This document shows, one piece after another, positions 39,001 through 47,979 of a stretch of DNA of 64,000 nucleotides. The stretch is from NCBI GenBank assembly GCA_026874595.1, contig CM049313.1:23246008-23310007 (forward strand), in the 5' to 3' direction. Each line of letters begins with the position of its first letter. Positions within the stretch are counted from its first letter, which is position 1. Both the position numbers and the translations under genes were made by a program. The notes beneath the pieces are model-generated. The model had not been told where the DNA came from. It saw only the letters and a program-made list of their open reading frames with translations, and did not search any database. The stretch comes from Sipunculus nudus. Taxonomy: Eukaryota; Annelida; Sipuncula; Golfingiida; Sipunculidae.

Positions 39001-42000
39001 AATTCACTACAGACTGTTTCACGGGATGAGACCTGATCCTCAGGTGAATGTTGTTAACATGAAGCTACCGGCATGGTTTGAAAAGCCGAGGCTGTGCGAG
39101 ATTACGAGATAATGCTTACATATATGCTTATCATACAAGATTAATACTATAGCTCAACTAGAAATCTGCATTCTAAATAATGCAAGCCTCCGCCACATGG
39201 TGGTCCGTATTGTGGGATGGTCCTCGATCCGTTTTTGCATTCACATAGTCGTCCCATATTCTCAGGTTCATTCATGCATAAGTGACTATACATTTGTGAA
39301 TATTTCTTGATGACATTCCTGAATCCTTATCCACACTAAAATCTAATCGATTCTTCATTGCCCATTCCCGAAAAGCCCTGAAACTTTCATGACCTCCCGT
39401 TCATAATTGCGTGAGTTATGTTGTTAACTAACACACACCCACACACACGAACGGGGATGACTGCATACCCTCCTGGCTGAAGCAAAAAAATGGTTATCTC
39501 TATTTATTAGCTATTAACGTCTTAATTGTCATGGAGCTATCAACGTCTTAATTGTCATGAAAGTGAAGGGCAGGATAGCGTTCCAGGTTTGCTGCAAACA
39601 AGTTGTGCCACGGATAATTATTTTGAAACAATATGGTAAAAAATTTTGAACACTAGTTGATTGAATGTCTATGTGTTGTTTTAGCGCCGACGGACGGTAC
39701 GAAGTGTCTTATAAACCGAACGTTGTGATATACCACGGAGGATCTGTGTTATGGATTCCGCCAGCCATTTACAAAAGCAGCTGTACCATTGACGTCACAT
39801 TTTTCCCATTTGATGAGCAAAACTGTGAAATGAAATTCGGGTCATGGACATTTAACGGTGACCAAGTCAACCTTGACTGGTACGAGGGCAAAGAACAAGT
39901 CGATCTGCAGGATTACGTGAACAGCGGAACGTGGGATATCATGGAATGCCCGGGAAACTTATCCTTCCAAGAGGATCATAAGTCCTTTGTCAAAACACCC
40001 CAAATAATGTTCAGACTGAAGATACGCAGGAAAACATTGTTCTATACGGTGAACTTGATAATACCCTGTGTACTTATATCTTTTTTGAGTGTGTGCGTGT
40101 TTTACCTACCAGCAGACGCCGGAGAGAAAGTCACTATGTGTATTTCCATCCTCCTGGCCTTGGTGGTTTTCTTGCTCCTGGTATCAAAGATATTGCCCCC
40201 GACTTCTATTACGATACCGTTGATCGCAAAGTATCTTCTTTTTACATTCATCATGAATATATTCACAATTCTCATCACTGTGATCATCATAAACTGGAAC
40301 TTTCGAACACCCAGGACTCACAAAATGCCCACGTGGGTCCGAGTTGTATTTTTGAATTATCTGCCTCGGCTTCTGCTGATGAAAAGGCCGAACCATGACC
40401 AAAGATGGGCAAAGAAGCCTTACGAATCAAGCCAAAGTAAAAGTCATTTTGAATCAGCGGACGGCGCCAGATCGGGTCGCACGGACCTTTTGGAGCTGTC
40501 CGATATGCATTTTCCAAATTGCACTTCGCACCAAAAGACCTCTGCTGAGCATGCGCGGACGGAACCGGAAGGTAGTCCGGACGTGGGCTTCCACATGACT
40601 CCAGAGATTCACAAAGCCACTGAAGCTGTGAGATTCATCGCTGCTCATTTGAAAAACGAAGACGATTACTCAGAGGTATTCATTTTTATTTTATTCATGT
40701 AATTGGTATTTAAACTTCAGCAATCTAAAAGCATATTGGTTATAAATGTACCATTTGTAACTTCGGTAACAATATATGTTTGTATATTATTAAAAGAAAA
40801 ATATTACACTAAGCTTTTAAAATTGTTTTAATTATGTGCAGCTGATAAGTATATATATTTATATAATATATACTAATCACATTCCTTCTTTTCCCAGTAT
40901 ACCAGTCGTAGTCGCATGCTTATGTATTCATAGTACTTGTAGAATTCCCTCACATAAATATCATGTTACGCAGCTGCACTTTTTACTAACCGCAAATGAT
41001 TTGGCCTTCTTTCAGTTTAACAGGTCGTTTTTCCTTACTTCACTTAAGAACATTTCTTATGGTTTTTACGAACCCAGAATGGTATTTGCCATCGAAGAAT
41101 TTAAATAATTACATGAAGTTATCATTTTATTAATAAAACAATGAAAAAAATAAATGTAACAAAATTTACGTATATTCAAAGTTTACTTAATTCTTTCTAA
41201 AAAGATTTATGTGCGCTAACCATTAAGAATCTATGTTCCATTAATTGCTACTTCAGTACGGATTATCCACAGTTTTCATACGGTGCAGTCTGGCTTTGAA
41301 GGGAACTACTCCGTGTAAACAAAATAATTGAATTGAAATATGATTTACTTTTACTTTCGGAATATAATGAACAAAGTTTGATAGTTTTATGTTATTCATA
41401 TTTGTCAACATAATGTGCCAGACTAAACCATATATTTTCTATTCTTTCGCCGGATAATAGAAACATTATTCGGGGATATTAAATCCGACAAAATTCATTC
41501 TAAATTCGAAAAAACTTCAATTAAATACTTCCACGGGACATATAAATTCATACCACCTTTAATGGGCCAGAAAGGTTAACTGACATCAATACTCTGTCTC
41601 CGGGCATGCAGATGTGGAGTTATTTCCCATGCGTTTCCACGAAATGGGATGGTCAATACCTATTCTCACCATCCTGGGTATTGCCATATGCTGCGTCTCA
41701 CAGTTATTCATCGGGGCCGCAAACAGCTCGTGCTTTAGGGTCGTGACAGCAGATATCTCTGTTAACATTACCGTATAGATTGCCGGAAATATCAATGATG
41801 CTACGCTGCATTGCATCCTTGGAGTGCATTGTACACTGATCAGCCGCGGGCGATGAAACGAAACATGAACCCCGATGCGAAGGTTAAGTCCGGGCCAGCT
41901 TCATACTACCGAGTCTGTGGCTACGCTTCAACAGACCTTTATTCCGCCAGTATTCAGTCTGAAATAAAAATGCCAAACAAATTTAACGAACAAAATGTAA

Positions 42001-45000
42001 AATATTCACTGTTAACAAGATGTCTGAACAAGAAAACATGCACCAGAAAAGGGACGTGTTTATATGCGGCTTAATTTGATTGGTCGAATGCTCGATGCCC
42101 TCCCAACAACGCTTAACGTTTGGTCTAGGACTATCGAGTGTACAGTCATTTTGACTGGTGCATTTGTCTTGTTGCTTTTATATTTTTAATTATTTTGTCT
42201 TCAGTTAAGAGGTCGGAACTATTATATTACACTTCTGTTATAAAAGTTAAAGTTAGAAAAAAAAGGAAAGGAAACTTTACAGTAGTACTTTGTTCACGTA
42301 TATCAATTGTTTTTCGACGATTTTAGGGGCCTGAACAGTTGGGTTCGATTCCCTGCGTGGCTAGGACAGTGGGTTGTATTAGCCCATACAAGGCCGCAGG
42401 TTTTCTCCGGATCTTCCTGTTTCCTCCAACTTTTAGAGAGTTTCGAACTCCACCATTTGTGCTATGTAGAGTGTCCATCGTTAGTTGTTATACTATTTGA
42501 GTATTTGTGTCATCCATGTAAAATAAATAAAGTTTATGTTAAAGTGCCCTTATTTGGACATTGAGACTGTGTCAATATATATGCAGCAAATCCTTCAGTG
42601 GCTTTCATTAAAGGAGATAGATGTCACTGATTTTACTCTTTTTTTAAGCAAGCAGCTCCTTTTCTGCAGTCACTCTTTTAATTCGGTTTTTACCTTTGGC
42701 TTACATGATAAGAATCCAAAGTGAGACGTCAGAGTATTCAAACATACTCCCTATCACTCCGATATGAATGTGTATTCGCGGCTTACATATACAATAGATA
42801 ATTGTTATACATTGGCCTGTTTGATGAGAAGTGCGTGCGGGCCATCCACAAAAGCCTTTTCCAATTGCCCGAATAAAGGAAACCTGTTCCAAATCTCAAA
42901 TCAACAACCCAACCCTTAAGGACAATCATGACAACTTCCTCTCCCAGAACATCATATTTTTTCACTTCCATCACATAATCTGAGCAAATATTTTCATTTT
43001 ACAAAATAGTTTTCCTAAGTTTACATTCAGCGCTTTATTATCCAAATTGCTTTTGATTTAAACATTCAAAATTGGCTAATATTAATGACAATCTAATGTG
43101 GCATTTGACACACGTAAAATTCTAAATTTTCTCATTATGAGCCGTATCACTGAAAGATTATTTAGGCAAATATGATGACACTATAAACTAAAATTGATGG
43201 AATTAACTCTAACTTTAAAAATGACCACCACCCCTAAAAACAGAAAGGGGGACATGTCCTCCTGTCCCAAACGAAACAAGGTCCGTGTTTTTGTAGTAAA
43301 CATGAAAACTAGGTCGGTACTAAAGTCGGTGATCCCCATAAGAATTATATGAGAAAGATGCTCTACTTTGTGTAAGGCTTAACCAGTCCTCAACTGACAT
43401 TCGAACATTAGATAATCCAAAATCACAAACGTCAGTAATTTTCCACAATTTGTATTTGACCAATCACATGGTCGGTAATAAAACCTAGATATCTTCTTTC
43501 AAAGTTTACACTCAAACTTCATGACAGGTCCTTCCAATCCATACGCCTGCATTAAAAATGGAGACTTGGTCGGTACCCAAATTGTTGATCTCCTTAAACA
43601 TTTTAGGAAGAAGATGCTCTATTTTCCAGTAAGGCTTATTCAATCCATGAGCATTTTAAGAGGAAGATGCTTTAATTTTCAGTAAGTTTTAACCAGTCCT
43701 CAATGGACATTACTAGGAACATTAAATAATCCAAAATCACAAAAGTCAATTATCCCCTATTTGTGTTGAATAATTACATGGTCAGAAAACAACGACAACC
43801 GATATCTTCTTAAATTTAACTCCCGTGTAACTCCGTGCAATATGAAACGCCTCCTGAAAATAAACGTGCATATAGATAGTTGCAATTTTGATATGACGGC
43901 TTTAAACTTGGAATTCCCGATTGTTCAGCTCTGTTCATACCCTCGGCCTTTTTCATTAAATTCTATTGGGAAGACACAAACGTACAAGGCACCAGCAAGG
44001 ATCTTTCTACACTTGTTTATAACCAATTTCAGTTCCCTCCTTCATAAAGAGTTTGGGCAGTGAGCTGGTGCAGAGAAAGACCAGAACCTACAGCTTTTTC
44101 GAATAAATGCTTTTTAACCACAAAACTAACAAGCTTCAAGCCGGGATCAAACCGATTTGGCATAGAAATATGCAATAAGTGTCTCCCTTGAATCTGAAAG
44201 ACTGGACAAGTGGAGAAGACGGAAAAACGAAATCAGAAAGTGTATTAGCTTTCATCAAATAGAATTTCTGAAAGTATGGCTTACTAGTGCTAGGTTCTAT
44301 TCATATAATTTATTACTCCCGCTCCAATGTACTCTTGACATAATGAATTAAGTAATTAATACACGTTACGGCGTATCATGGGTTGGATGTATTTTTTATA
44401 ATAAACTGTTAAGCTGAAAGCCGCGAAACTCCATATTTTCTTGTCAGATCTAATATATGGCCCATGTAAATCAAATTTATCCGATTACAATAATAAAATG
44501 TGATCGTAAATTGAGCACATTAAGTTGACCATAAATTGATAATCTCCTCAAGTCACTCGCAAATAAGAGAGCAGCGTTACCAAGCAGCACAGTATTTGTA
44601 TAATTTATAAGGACAAATCGGTTTAAGTGAAATAAATGTGCAGTAATACCTCAGCTCATGCTAGCTCTTTATTTGTGTTTTATTTTTAAGAGATGCTGAT
44701 GTACTTTATGGTAATGTTCGTACATCTAATTGTAAAAATCAATAACCTCCATCTCTTCACCCTTTTGAAGAATACATTTGGGAAAATTTATCTACGCTAG
44801 CTGACAAAGATTTTCTTTATGATCTTTGTAAAAATATTTAATAAAATATGCAGCCAGTCAAACCTGTCCGTCATGTAACCTTGAACAACCATGTTTGTTG
44901 GAATTTGTAACCATGACAACATTGGTACAATTAAAAATATGGTGGTCTTTTCGGGTTTTTGGTTAATAAGTGCATTCGAGAGTGCTTCTATCTCATTATT

Positions 45001-46962
45001 GGGATTTATTTTTTTTTTATTTTTGTTAAGCATTGCATTATCGACTTAAATGATGGAATGAAAGTTAATATGATTTAAATAATCATTAAAACAAAGGAAG
45101 GAAAAAACGAATGTCCCTGTTATTTTGAAATATTAACTGAAATTCTGTTGATTCGATTTAACCATGCATGCATCACATCGCTCAGGTATAAATGTGACTG
45201 TAACGTCCGAGTCATAAGCTAATAAGTTTTCTGCATCTTACTAATATGACCAAATTAATAAATGTAAACGAGTTGATAACTCTGCATTTGTGACTAAGTT
45301 ATTGTTCAAGGTTTGTACTCTGACGTCACCGATGACGTCAGTCTCATCAAAACTATCGGCTTATTCCCTCTTTCAAGGTTTCACTAGCCCCTTAAAAACA
45401 CCAAACTGATTCTGCTTAAGCAAGCGCAAGACAGATTGTTTGCAAATGTCTCTTTTCATACTAAAGAAGCTAACAGCAAGGAACAAATTTATTTTGTTTC
45501 ACACTAGGTTACTAAATAATACGAGGAGGGGCCTAGTCTAAATAATGTTTTATAAACGTATAAACGATAATGGTATTTTTCTGTCTTTTTGATGATTATA
45601 CTCTTGATATACCAGTTTTATTGTTTGATCTTATTCTACAAATTAACTCATGTCCAGACGTTTCCTTAATAGTTTATTTTTTTGTGAAACGTGACATAAA
45701 ATTTTCCAAGGGAGTGACAATAAAATTGACATGGAGGAATAAACAAACAGTCCTGAATTTTGTTGGCGGTAACTTCTTCAAATTTTTAATGCTAGATTAT
45801 CACAGTATGTGTATCTGCAGAATTCGATTCCGGTATCTGACTACGTTTCAGGGCGGAAGCACACGTCTCCTCCAATTTATGGTGTTAAACAGGCCCGGTG
45901 TCTATCGCACCTGTGGGCCCTGTGCACTATGCCGAAACCACAGATACTGGGTAGGACCACATGAGCAGTTAGGGCAGTTCTGTCCTTAATCCTTAATCTG
46001 TCTTAACCACACCTTCTTGTGGACAGGCGGGTCGAATGTCTCTGGCTGAGGCCACAAAACAACTCGTTAACAATGTTTTCTACGGATTCGTCGCTCCTTA
46101 TTTAGAATAATCTTATTTTGCTTTTGCTTCGATTCCTAACGGGAATTCTCAAAGGTTTTTAAAATGGACTAAATTATGAGATGGTTGTACCATTATGAGT
46201 TGCACCACTTGAAGAACTGAAGCGATTTTTGTAATATCCCTGGCAAGCTTGCAAAAATCCATGTATTGAATCATGCAAAATCCCACATATTAGATCATTG
46301 ACGGTAAATTTAAAATATAAAAAATAAATAAAAAGAAATAGCTCAGTCGCGTTTATGTTTTGTTCTGGGCGTCAACAGGACAACCGATATTTTATTTATA
46401 AAGGATAGATGCCCGATTAGATGGTGGTTTAGAGTAACTACGAGACACCCCTTGATTCCACAACCGTTAAATGTATTTGTTTCTTCACAGGATCACTATC
46501 GCTTACTCCTGTCAACACAGATGAAAAATGTTGTGGAGAATTAGCAGGATTTAATCAAATATCAAATACTGAAAAAATTATTTTTTCAATATTGAGGAAC
46601 AGCAGAAATTTTTCAGTGCTGTTTTGTAGGCCCTCGTTTAAAAAAAAATGAAATTTCCGCTGGAAAGCAATTCTAAAAAAAAACAATATGGCTTTGTAAT
46701 AAACCAAAGAGAAGCGTGCCTGTATGAAGGGTAAATTCATCCTTAATATATATCTTATCCAATATCTTAACAACATATTTTCTTTTTTCAGATTTTGGAA
46801 GACTGGAGGTACATAGCTATGGTGATAGACAGACTGTTGTTATACATATTTTTGGCAATCAGCATCGGGGGCACGGCTGGTATTCTTATGAGCGCACCGC
46901 ATATATTCCAGTACATTGATCAGGATAAAATCAAGGCCCGGATTAATGGCTTAACATCATGA
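25576..46962 (+). CDS. Nicotinic acetylcholine receptor subunit, non-alpha (beta-like), five of six expected exons
   Basis: This is a pentameric ligand-gated ion channel subunit of the Cys-loop family, acting in the plasma membrane of nerve or muscle cells. CDS = join(25576..25718, 31991..32035, 38178..38287, 39685..40675, 46792..46962). Every junction has AG/GT borders and the phases fit (1, 0, 0, 2, 0). Numbering from the first whole codon of exon 2 gives about 485 residues: ligand-binding domain 1-215, Cys-loop C132-C146, M1 about 217-240, M2 248-267, M3 about 279-301, cytoplasmic loop about 303-433, M4 about 436-462. Loop A has WKPDIVLFNNADG and loop B GSWTF. Loop C has a single Cys (C187) instead of the vicinal pair, so the subunit is non-alpha and more likely supplies a complementary face or an accessory position. 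GEK before M2 indicates cation selectivity. The signal-peptide exon is missing from the model. Family assignment is very secure; the orthologue is not resolved. Confidence 0.95.
28074..28114. repeat. (ATT)n microsatellite
   Basis: About 13 trinucleotide units in intron 2. Confidence 0.95.
29199..29227. repeat. Poly-C / (CA)n composite microsatellite
   Basis: A C15 run followed by ACCACACACACACACA. The same composite arrangement recurs at 48821-48850 and, looser, at 50096-50130. Confidence 0.9.
29838..30040. repeat. Compound repeat: 18-bp unit, (TTTC)n, (TA)n
   Basis: Three tandem copies of an 18-bp unit (TCTCTCTTTCTCACGCTG), then TTTC tetranucleotides (about 29938-29961), then about 33 TA dinucleotides (29973-30039). 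Open frames across this tract are low-complexity artefacts. Confidence 0.95.
30612..30851 (+). repeat. Dispersed repeat family A, copy 2 (truncated)
   Basis: Shares TTCGTGCATAAG.GACT, ATTTGTGAATGTTC, GCCCATTCTCGAAAGCCCTG and the terminal GCGGAGGC with the other copies. The CTAGAAAT end is missing. Lies in intron 2. Confidence 0.75.
31583..31919 (-). repeat. Dispersed repeat family A, copy 3
   Basis: Nearly full-length copy: GGTATGCAT, then GTTCACAACATAACTCATGC, then GATCGATTAGATTTTA, then TTCAGGAACGTCGTCGAGG, ending ATTTCTAGTTG. It ends about 70 bp before exon 3 (31991), so it adjoins the branch-point region of intron 2. Confidence 0.8.
31991..32035 (+). CDS. nAChR subunit exon 3 (45 bp micro-exon, loop D)
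   Basis: This is a 45-bp, 15-codon exon encoding DEKNQIMKSNVWLRM. It is flanked by ttcctttcag and gtaagt and is in phase 0 on both sides. DEKNQ followed by NVWL is the classic nAChR signature, and W59 is the loop D tryptophan of the complementary agonist face. The exact 45-bp size is conserved across nAChR genes. A dispersed repeat ends about 70 bp upstream and a pogo-type MITE begins about 85 bp downstream. Confidence 0.95.
32120..32300. mobile_element. Non-autonomous pogo/Tc1-mariner-type MITE (181 bp)
   Basis: Terminal inverted repeats CAGTGAAATCTCGC (left) and CAGTAAAATGTCGC (right, reverse complement) match at 12 of 14 bases. The element is flanked by TA on both sides (32118-32119 and 32301-32302), the target duplication of the Tc1/mariner/pogo superfamily. 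A perfect 15-bp internal inverted repeat (32131-32145 with 32163-32177) makes a strong hairpin. There is no transposase. The CAGT ends favour a pogo or Tigger relationship. Confidence 0.85.
35440..36430. repeat. Degenerate tandem repeat, unit about 42 bp
   Basis: Motifs CTGTACCCCTGTACGA, CGTAGAGTAGGTCTGA and TGGG recur, clearest at 36268-36420 (three to four adjacent units) and scattered at 35497, 35600, 35822 and 35880. The array is decayed and interrupted by unrelated sequence. Confidence 0.65.
37213..37541 (+). repeat. Dispersed repeat family A, copy 4
   Basis: Near full-length: TAGAAATACAAGCCTCCGCC at the start, TTCATTCGTGCATAAGTGAC, ATGACGTTCTTGAA, CATTCCCGAAAA, (CA)n, and GACGGAGGC followed by A11. 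The A-run after the end is seen in this copy and in copy 5. It lies about 640 bp upstream of exon 4. Confidence 0.8.
38178..38287 (+). CDS. nAChR subunit exon 4 (110 bp, loop A)
   Basis: This 110-bp exon encodes TWEDYQLQW through WKPDIVLFN and a split Asn codon, so it ends in phase 2. The acceptor follows a long T tract (ttttttttcag) and the donor is gtaggt at 38288. WKPD and NNADG, the latter completed by the next exon, mark agonist loop A. Position 97 is Phe where alpha subunits carry the aromatic-box Tyr (VLYNNADG). A length of 110 bp is typical for exon 4 of this family. Confidence 0.94.
39154..39488 (+). repeat. Dispersed repeat family A, copy 5
   Basis: Full-length copy: CAACTAGAAATCTGCATTCT, then GCAAGCCTCCGCC, then TTCATTCATGCATAAGTGAC, then GCCCATTCCCGAAAAGCCCT, a (CA)n tract, and GGCTGAAGC with A7. 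It ends about 200 bp before exon 5. Confidence 0.8.
39508..39560. repeat. 29-30 bp tandem duplication
   Basis: AACGTCTTAATTGTCATG occurs twice in tandem, starting near 39517 and 39543, about 125 bp upstream of the exon 5 acceptor. Confidence 0.85.
39685..40675 (+). CDS. nAChR subunit exon 5 (large): Cys-loop, loops B and C, M1-M3, cytoplasmic loop
   Basis: This 991-bp exon begins after tgttttag by completing the split Asn, then reads ADGRYEV. The Cys-loop runs C132 to C146 with 13 residues between and FPFD inside. GSWTF is loop B. Loop C reads TWDIMECPGNLS, with a lone Cys187 and a possible N-glycosylation site at Asn190. RRKTLFYTVNL leads into M1 with the conserved Pro-Cys (226-227). GEK (245-247) precedes M2, giving Thr 2', Ser 6', Leu 9' (L256), Val 13' and Lys 20' (K267). 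PPTS and IPLIAKYLLF lead into M3, then NWNFRTPRTH opens the cytoplasmic loop. The exon ends with the MA-helix-like AVRFIAAHL and DDYSE, donor gtattc at 40676 in phase 0. Fusing these parts in one exon matches vertebrate neuronal nAChR genes. Confidence 0.95.
42319..42540 (+). mobile_element. tRNA-derived SINE-like copy
   Basis: A perfect pol III B-box match (GGTTCGATTCC, 42342-42352) is followed by a body with GCAGGTTTTCTCCGGAT and TGTTTCCTCCAAC, a motif I associate with common invertebrate interspersed repeats. It ends in an A-rich tail (AAAATAAATAAAG near 42520-42533). An A box could not be placed with confidence, so the 5' part may be truncated. Confidence 0.5.
43303..43850. repeat. Direct duplication, ~256-bp offset, with nested duplication
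   Basis: Copy 1 (43303-43530) and copy 2 (43558-43850) share, in order, GGTCGGTAC, AAGATGCTCTA.TTT, TAACCAGTCCTCAA, ACATTA.ATAATCCAAAATC and GATATCTTCTT. Copy 2 is longer by about 57 bp because ATTTTAAGAGGAAGATGCTTT repeats an earlier block. Confidence 0.8.
45321..45340. promoter_or_regulatory. Twin consensus CRE sites (TGACGTCA x2)
   Basis: Two perfect 8-bp palindromes, 45321-45328 and 45333-45340, with four bases between them; the whole 22-bp block is itself nearly palindromic. TGACGTCA is the full CREB/ATF consensus. It sits in intron 5 about 1.45 kb upstream of the M4 exon. The motif is exact; function is inferred. Confidence 0.45.
46792..46962 (+). CDS. nAChR subunit exon 6: M4 and C-terminus
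   Basis: The final coding exon starts in phase 0 after cttttttcag. It reads ILEDWRYIAMVIDRLLLY, the highly conserved entry to M4, and then a hydrophobic segment with GGTAGIL. A fairly long post-M4 tail of about 20 residues (from PHIFQYIDQ) would be extracellular and ends at TGA 46960-46962. The exon 5/6 junction just before EDW is where the last intron lies in neuronal nAChR genes. The stop codon is itself part of a perfect TGACGTCA at 46960-46967. Confidence 0.95.
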   Translation: MLEDWRYIAMVIDRLLLYIFLAISIGGTAGILMSAPHIFQYIDQDKIKARINGLTS

Positions 46963-47545
46963 CGTCACAATCGCTGATGTAGATTAAATAATGCTTCCCT
47001 GAATGCGCATGCGCGGTGCAGTCCTGGTTGCCTCGAAGGACTCGGAGTCTTCAGGTTGCCAAAAAACGAGTCGACGAAAATCCGAAGTCCGGTAGCGGAC
47101 ACACACTGACATGTAGGGAGGAGGAAGTTTGTCACATAGGAGATATTTGTTTGAGAAATCATGTCATTTTGCTGGAGTCGCTGGCACGACAATTGAAAGT
47201 CCATGGAGATGCGCCGGTTATCTTACCTACATCAGGGCGAGCACAGTAATATAAACGATTAGGGCCTCCTTTTTGTTAGTGATGACATGTTTTTTATTGG
47301 TGTATTATATTGTATATTGTGTTTCATTTATTTTTGCGTTGCTGTTTTCGCAGTGGGGGTTCTGGACTCTTTTTCTCAGTCTTTCTCCCTTTCCTGCTCT
47401 CCACAGTTTCCAATGCTTTACTCAAATCGCCCGTAAAGGGTCCCGCTTTTCTGCACACCCCCTGAGCACCGTGTTGAATACATGAAATATGTGGCATATG
47501 CAAGTGTATTATAAAACATTTAATAAAGTGTTTACCTGACCCATG
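46963..47545 (+). other. 3' UTR of the nAChR gene (approximate end)
   Basis: Sequence after the stop codon. A canonical AATAAA lies at 47522-47527, about 560 bp downstream. An ATTAAA at 46983-46988 is too close to the stop to be the likely main signal. Short open frames here (for example 47016-47249) have no recognisable homology and are treated as chance. The end is estimated from the signal position. Confidence 0.55.
47522..47527 (+). promoter_or_regulatory. Poly(A) signal AATAAA
   Basis: Canonical hexamer in the sequence taataaagtg, the first AATAAA after the receptor stop codon on the plus strand. A MITE begins about 100 bp further on. Confidence 0.55.
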
Positions 47546-47626
47546 AGTGTTTATAATGGTTGAACAGTCTTTGCATTTAACAACATTTTTGCAGTGGTTT
47601 TACACACGGACAAAATGGAATGATAA

Positions 47627-47972
47627 GGCCAAAATAAAAAAAAGGTATGGTTCTCAGGCACTTTTATTCAGAAATCAATGCGGACGGGCGGTTTTTTTAT
47701 TTTTAATTATTTTGTATGTTTTGATCAAAATGTCAAATGATTAAGTAAAAGCATGATTATAACAGATTTATTTTGCTAAACAAGCAAAAGCACTAGAAAA
47801 CAAAGGAATTTGTATGGTTTTATATTCTTGAAAGAAATTTCCGAGCGGCTGCAGCTCAAAATTGGTAAGTTTCTATTGAAAATCAAAATAAAAATTTTTG
47901 ATTGGGGGGGGGGGGGGGGTTAAATTGATGCGGGCGGTGCCTGAGAACCATACCTTTTATTTTTTTTTGGCC
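47627..47972. mobile_element. PIF/Harbinger-type MITE (346 bp)
   Basis: The ends are GGCC and GGCC in inverted orientation. An A-rich stretch follows, then a perfect 22-bp inverted repeat (47640-47661 with 47937-47958, core GGTATGGTTCTCAGGCAC). The element is flanked on both sides by TAA, the 3-bp target duplication typical of PIF/Harbinger. It has no transposase and a G16 run at 47904-47919. It starts about 100 bp past the receptor poly(A) signal. Confidence 0.8.
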
Positions 47973-47979
47973 TAACTGG

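Larger units (their letters stand above)
38288..39684 (+). other. Intron 4 of the nAChR gene (1397 bp)
   Basis: Begins gtaggt and ends tgttttag. The 3' part is occupied by a family A copy (39154-39488) and a 29-30 bp tandem duplication at about 39508-39560. The first 850 bp hold nothing recognisable beyond a short TA run near 38760. Confidence 0.8.
40676..46791 (+). other. Intron 5 of the nAChR gene (6116 bp)
   Basis: Begins gtattc and ends cttttttcag. Contains a SINE-like copy at 42319-42535, a direct duplication at 43303-43850 and the twin CRE at 45321-45340. A 139-codon open frame at 45570-45989 has no recognisable motif and no splice borders; I regard it as chance. Confidence 0.8.

Noticed and set aside
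45570-45989. 139-codon plus-strand frame inside intron 5
   Set aside because: No recognisable motif, no splice borders fitting the receptor, and composition like surrounding intron.
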